Below, piece after piece: positions 8,401 to 14,400 of a stretch of 16,735 bases of DNA. The stretch is taken from assembly GCA_900545865.1 (NCBI GenBank), contig URAN01000066.1, forward strand, positions 1 to 16,735, read 5' to 3'. Position 1 is the first letter of the stretch. The number at the start of each line of letters is the position of its first letter. The position numbers and the translations under genes are program-made. The DNA comes from an uncultured Eubacteriales bacterium (GTDB lineage Bacteria; Bacillota; Clostridia; Monoglobales; Monoglobaceae). The notes beneath the pieces are model-generated. The model worked only from the letters and a program-made list of their open reading frames with translations. It was not told the DNA's origin and did not search any database.

Positions 8401-11400
8401 ACAACGACACGGACAGGGTATCGGCAATATCGAACGAGATTGCAAACGGTAATTTCGCCGTGGTTGACGGTGCAAATGACGGAAATATTGCGCTCGCAAA
8501 GGTCGGCGAATACTATGAGGCATACGGAGCGGACGCGGTTGCTTTGGCGAAAGCGTTTGGCGTATCGACCCATTATATTCAAAAAAACGGTCGGAAAACG
8601 CTTGTTGCCGCCGTGCCGTCAAAGTATATAGGCGAATACGCGGCAAAATCGGGGTACAGCGGCACGCAATACAGCGCAGGCGGCAACGAGTATATCTATC
8701 TCACGAAGGACGCGAAACGCGGAAATTTAGGCGCGGACGCGGTACGTTCGGATATAACCGCAGAGAGCGACAGTGATTTTATCGCGGAGATTGAAAAGAA
8801 CGGAATGATTGAGCTTGACGAACGACCGTCAGAGAGTAAGATTGAAACGATTGCGGCACAGGTCGAGAGGGATAACACGATACCCGTATATCTTGACGGC
8901 GTTGATAAGTTGGGCGAAGTCTTGCTTGTTTATGCGAATGAGGAAGATGTAACCCGAAATATGGTAAAGACGGACATAAATTCGTACTATGACGGAGTTA
9001 TGCCCGAGCGAGGCATACCCTTATCCGAAAACACGGACAGGCATTATGACGAGGACACAATAGAAATCAGCGAACGTCCGTCGGAGTATGATGCGGATTC
9101 GTACGCATTGGTAGTCGAACTTGACAGAACGATACCGATTTTGTTAAACGGTGTTGACGAATTGGGCGAGGTTGAGCTTAACTACTCAAATGAGGAAAAT
9201 GTTACGCGCGATATGGTTAAGTCGGATATTGACGCGTACTATAGCGGAACTATGCCCGAACACGGCGTATCCCTGTCGAATAATTATGACCCTGATATAA
9301 AATTTTCGGTAGACGGGGACGGATATTCCAAACAGTTGGTAACGGACTTTGAAACAGCGGCAAAAGACATAATGACAATAAGCGATTATTCCGCAAGAGT
9401 TAAAGCGGAAGCAAGAACGGCTGTCAGAATTTTGGAAAATACACCGAATGTTATTCTTGATAATATAGAGGGAAGTGCAGATTTACCGATTGTGATCAAT
9501 TTTACAAAAATGTACCTTGCCGCAAGGAAAAGCGGCGTTATAAAAGGAAACTATCATAATCTCGGTTCTGATATTTTGATGAAGTTACCTCAGATGATAA
9601 GTGACCCCGATATGATACTTCAACTTGGAAACGGCAGATTGAATCTGCTTTCCGAGACCAAAACCGAAAACGGGAACAATGCGGTTGTATCAATAGAGTT
9701 GAACAGTACCAAAGATATAGAGGGTAAAAATAAGAATTATAATGTTGTGGTAACACTTTTTTCCGCAAACGATAATTACGTTAGAAATCTTATTAATAAA
9801 GACGGTACGGAGATTAAATATACAAAAGAGGATTTATCGCAAGTGAATCCCCGGCTGTATAATCGTCCGGCAACTTTTAACGATAAATCCTCTATAGACA
9901 ATATATCACAAAATGATGATATTGTCAACAGTAATATACGCGAAAATTCGGAAAATGATACGGAAAATGTTAAATTCTCGCAAGATAATTCTCTTGACGG
10001 GGGCGGCATAATAAGGTATAATGACGATATTGACATACCGTATCGGGAATCGAAACAGCTCAGAGAATACATAATGTCGGAAAACAACCGAAACGGCGGC
10101 GAATTAAAGTCGTTCGATAAAAAAGAAATCGGCGATAATTTTTATGTATGGAAAAACAACAGCAAGACGGATTATGATGTTGTTATGCAAATAGAGATAG
10201 ACGGAAACGAAGATGTGATTGATTTAATCAGAAAGGGACTTGACAATGGCGAAACGTACGGAATTGACAATGGAACAAAAAGACTTGATGAAATTGTTGC
10301 AGGCATTCGGGATAGACGAAGAGGGAATAATAGTGATAATGCTCGCAACACAGCGGAGCTATCAAACGGAAATGATGATAGATTATATTCTCGACAATCA
10401 TCAGACGATGACGGAATCAAGTTTGATAGAGAAAGCAATAGAAATCAGCAAGATTCGGAGGTAGGAAATTATGGACGAGATGATATTCTTAATGGAAACG
10501 ATAGACGGACACTTGGTGAGAGTGAAAGAGAGCGAAATACAAGCGTTCAAGAAATCGCAGGAAATGCAGAGGGAAATGCGAGCGAAGAACAAAGCAGTGC
10601 AAGTACCCGAGGAATTTATGCGCGAGATGTCAAAGAGGCTGGCGGCGTTGAACGACGAAACGACAGAGGAGTAGAGGCGGATTTTGTCAAGAGCGAGTAT
10701 TACAATGACGAAATGCGCAGGATTGCCGCAGAGAATGACGAGCGCGGAGTTGTCACACACTTTATTTTAGGCAACGGGCGTGCGATAGAATACGGTACGA
10801 ATTTCAGAGGTGCGGTGCGCGGTGATGAGGTGTATATACAAGCCGACCACGGAAAATATTCACCCACGCAGATAAACCGCCACGAGATAATACACCGCAA
10901 CTATTCATCAGATACCGTTCAGGAACTCAAAAACCGCATTAAAAGCCGTTTGACAAACGAGCAGATACGAGACATAGTCGAGAGGTTATATCGCGATTAC
11001 GCGCAGAAACGGCGGTCGTTTGATGAGATATTCGAGGAGTTTGTCTGTGACGTTATGGCGGATATGAATGAATATACCGAAATGTTTGATTCGGAGGTTC
11101 GAAATTATTGGACGACGGAAGAGACCGAACGAAAAGGATATTCGCCGTCGACATATACCGAGAGCATTGACGCAGGGGGGAAAAACACCGAGGTAAAAAG
11201 ATTTATTGATGAATTATCTAATAATGCGGATAAATTCAACCAAGAAGAAAAAGTATTCGATGTAGAATATAAAACAATTCCCAAAAAAGGCAAAACATCC
11301 GAAGCTATTGCAAATTATTTTAAAAGTATCGGGGGAATAGCTGTAAATCCTCATTTAGGAGTAGTCGAATTGAATAAAAAGGGTGCAAAGACCACCGTTT

Positions 11401-14400
11401 TTCATGGTATCTCCGGAGATAAGTTTTCGGCTGTGGCTGCTATAAAAGATGTTATTGAAAACGGCAAAATTATAGCACATGACTTTAATTGGAAAAATAG
11501 AGGGTACGATACCTATTTAATTGCCGGCAGAGGATATATAAACGGGCAGGACGCTGTTGTTGGGGTTATCGTAAAGAATTATCCCAAAAGTAATCAGAAT
11601 AATAAGTTCTATCTGCATGAAATAATAAAAATAGGAGCTTCTCACACGGCGGTTGATAACAACACGATACGTGTAAACGAGCAAACTCCTATTAACAACA
11701 CCAATATATCACAAAATGATAACGATGTCAATAGTATTGTACGCAAAAGTTCGAAAAATGATACCCAAAACCCCGATGTTCGTTTTTCGAGTGATGATGT
11801 TGACGTATCGACCGATGAGGATATGAGTTATTTGTCCGAACCCGTCAGGAATATCAGAAATGATATAAACGAGGTTATAAATCGTGCCGACCTAAAAAAA
11901 GGCGGCAAAGTATATGACCGTGCGGCGGCGGTTCGGGTGAGGGACAGTATAATTGCGAACCTTGATGTTGGGGTTGACAGGGGCGAATACCTGCACCTTA
12001 GCGAAAAGGACAAAAACGCAATGCTTGTTCTTGTCAATCGTACATTGAATGCGAGCGCGCCAAAACGAATAAACTCGGAAGCGAAAATCCTTGCAAGGTT
12101 TATTGCACAAAAGGCAAAGGTTTATACGGCGGCGGACTATGATTATTCGGGTGTAAAGAGCTTTATCCTTGATTATACACGACACGCGGTATCGATAACG
12201 CCCGATGTGAAACAAGCCCTTATAACAGTTTTCGGCGAGGACAGTGCAAAGGGGTACTCGGCTTTATTCGGTAAAAGCGAAAGGACAGGCAGTGCGCAGA
12301 CGATAGACGCGATTTATGACGAGATGAGCGATGTTCGTCCCGATCTCTTTCCGACAGATGTTTTGGGCGAGGGCGAGAAAATGCGCAGGATTGCCGAAAT
12401 ATACGCGTGGGCAAAAGACGGCGAGGCAGAAACGAACGGAAGTGCGCGGCTTATTGATGTTATGTCAACGGAAGATAAACAGAAGTTCGCAAACGGTGTA
12501 TATGAACAGCTTATATCCGCGCTGGATTCGGATTATCGCCCGAGTAAAACCCGTTCGGCAATGAATGAGATACGCAATGAATACGAAACTGAAATTGCTA
12601 AAATCAAAGGCGAGATGAAAAAACGCGCGGAAGACAGAGCAAAGAGGGCGGATATTCGCAGAAGCCCCGAACAGTGGCAGACAGAGCGTATGAAAAATGC
12701 GCCCGAACCGAAAAAACGCGGCAAAATCGCACAGGCGATAAATGACAGCGAACGCGTTCAATCGGCAAAACAGAGGTTGGGTATCGGAAACGGAATTAGT
12801 AACATCGGTGATATTGTCGATTTTATATCGAATAAATTTGGTGTTGTTATATCGACGGGCAAGGTCAGCGGAAAAACAACGGGTATATATAAAGAACAAT
12901 CGGGCAATATGCGCGTGCGTAATTCAAACGATATACCGACCGTGGCTTTTGAACTCGGCAAACATCTGAATAAAACGTATAAATTCACCGAAATGGATTC
13001 AATCGGTACGCTTATGAAACAGATATACTATACGAACAGCGATATTTTTAATGATTTTAATGCCGGTTCACTCGGAATATCAAAATTAATCAGCGGTGCA
13101 GATGAACAAGCGTTAAAAGCGAAAAATGCGGCGGTATCGGAGTTTATGCGCGAATATCTTTTGAACAAGGATGTTGCGAAAGAAAAATATCCGCAGTTTT
13201 ATGCTGATTTTGTTATGCGTATGAGTGATGAAAAGGTCGGCAAAAAGACGGATGTTAAAAACCTTGACGCGGCGGCGGATATGATAAACAAATATATGTC
13301 AAGCCCGACATCGGAACGTATAGACGCAATGACGGTCACGAATAAACAAGCGAAGATAGCCCAGACCCCGACAATGACCGAATCGGCACGTAAATTCTAT
13401 TTGGATTGGGTCGATTCATTCAACCCGATAAAGAATGTTATGTCATATGTCAAAAAGGTTTCGGGCGGTGACATAACGGGCAAAGGGGACGCGTACACAA
13501 TCGCGATGAACTCTTTGAACGCGACAACCATAGCAAATTATATCAACACAAAAGGTATGACGGATTTGGACGGAAACATAAATCTCGGAAAGTCGTTTAT
13601 AGAGTGTGTGGGCAATGTTAAGAAAAAAGACCTTAACACTTTTGACCGATACCTTATCATAAAGCACGCGCTTGAATGGATTGAACCGTTGGACGAAAAC
13701 ACACCGAAAAAGAGGGTGTTTGCGGATGAAACGATTGAAAACCCGACGGAACTCAGACGTGAGCTTGCGGAGATAGAGAAAAAACACCCCGAAATGAAAC
13801 AGGCGGCGGAAAATCTTTATGAGTTCCAACGCAATGTAATTGAGAATTTTGTTATACCGGCAGGCGGAATATCACAGGCGGAATATCAAAAGCTGATTGC
13901 AAAATATCCGAGTTATGTTCCGTTCTTTAGGGCGACGAACAAGAGGGGAAAGCTAAATCAATTCATAAAGGGAACGCTTGCAAATCAGTCAAGCCCGATA
14001 AAGACGGCGAACGGCGGCGGTGAGCTTTTAATCAGTCCGTTAGAGAGCATTATCCGTAACACCGAAAAAATGGTTAAGTTCGGCACAAGACAGAGAACAA
14101 TGCAGATTTTGGCGGAGTATGCGGACAGCGTTGACGGAATGGGTAAGTTTATGGAAAAGGTATCACCCGATATGATGATGACACGAGAAGGGAAAAAGTC
14201 GTTTGAGATGATAAAAGATGTTTTGGCGGATAAGGTCAATGCGGAAGATTATCTTGATTTGACAGGAGCGATAGCAGACATACTCGGCGATACAGACGGC
14301 GGTTTTTCGCCAATTGCGGACGAAAAGAATATGATTGTTACCGTTATGAATGACGGAAAGAAATCATATTATCAGATACACGACAGACTTTTGTATGAGG

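Noticed and set aside
10074..10245. In-frame internal start of the giant gene (ATG 10074) served by the internal promoter
   Set aside because: The upstream CAGAGA is a poor ribosome site and no independent evidence supports a separate product.
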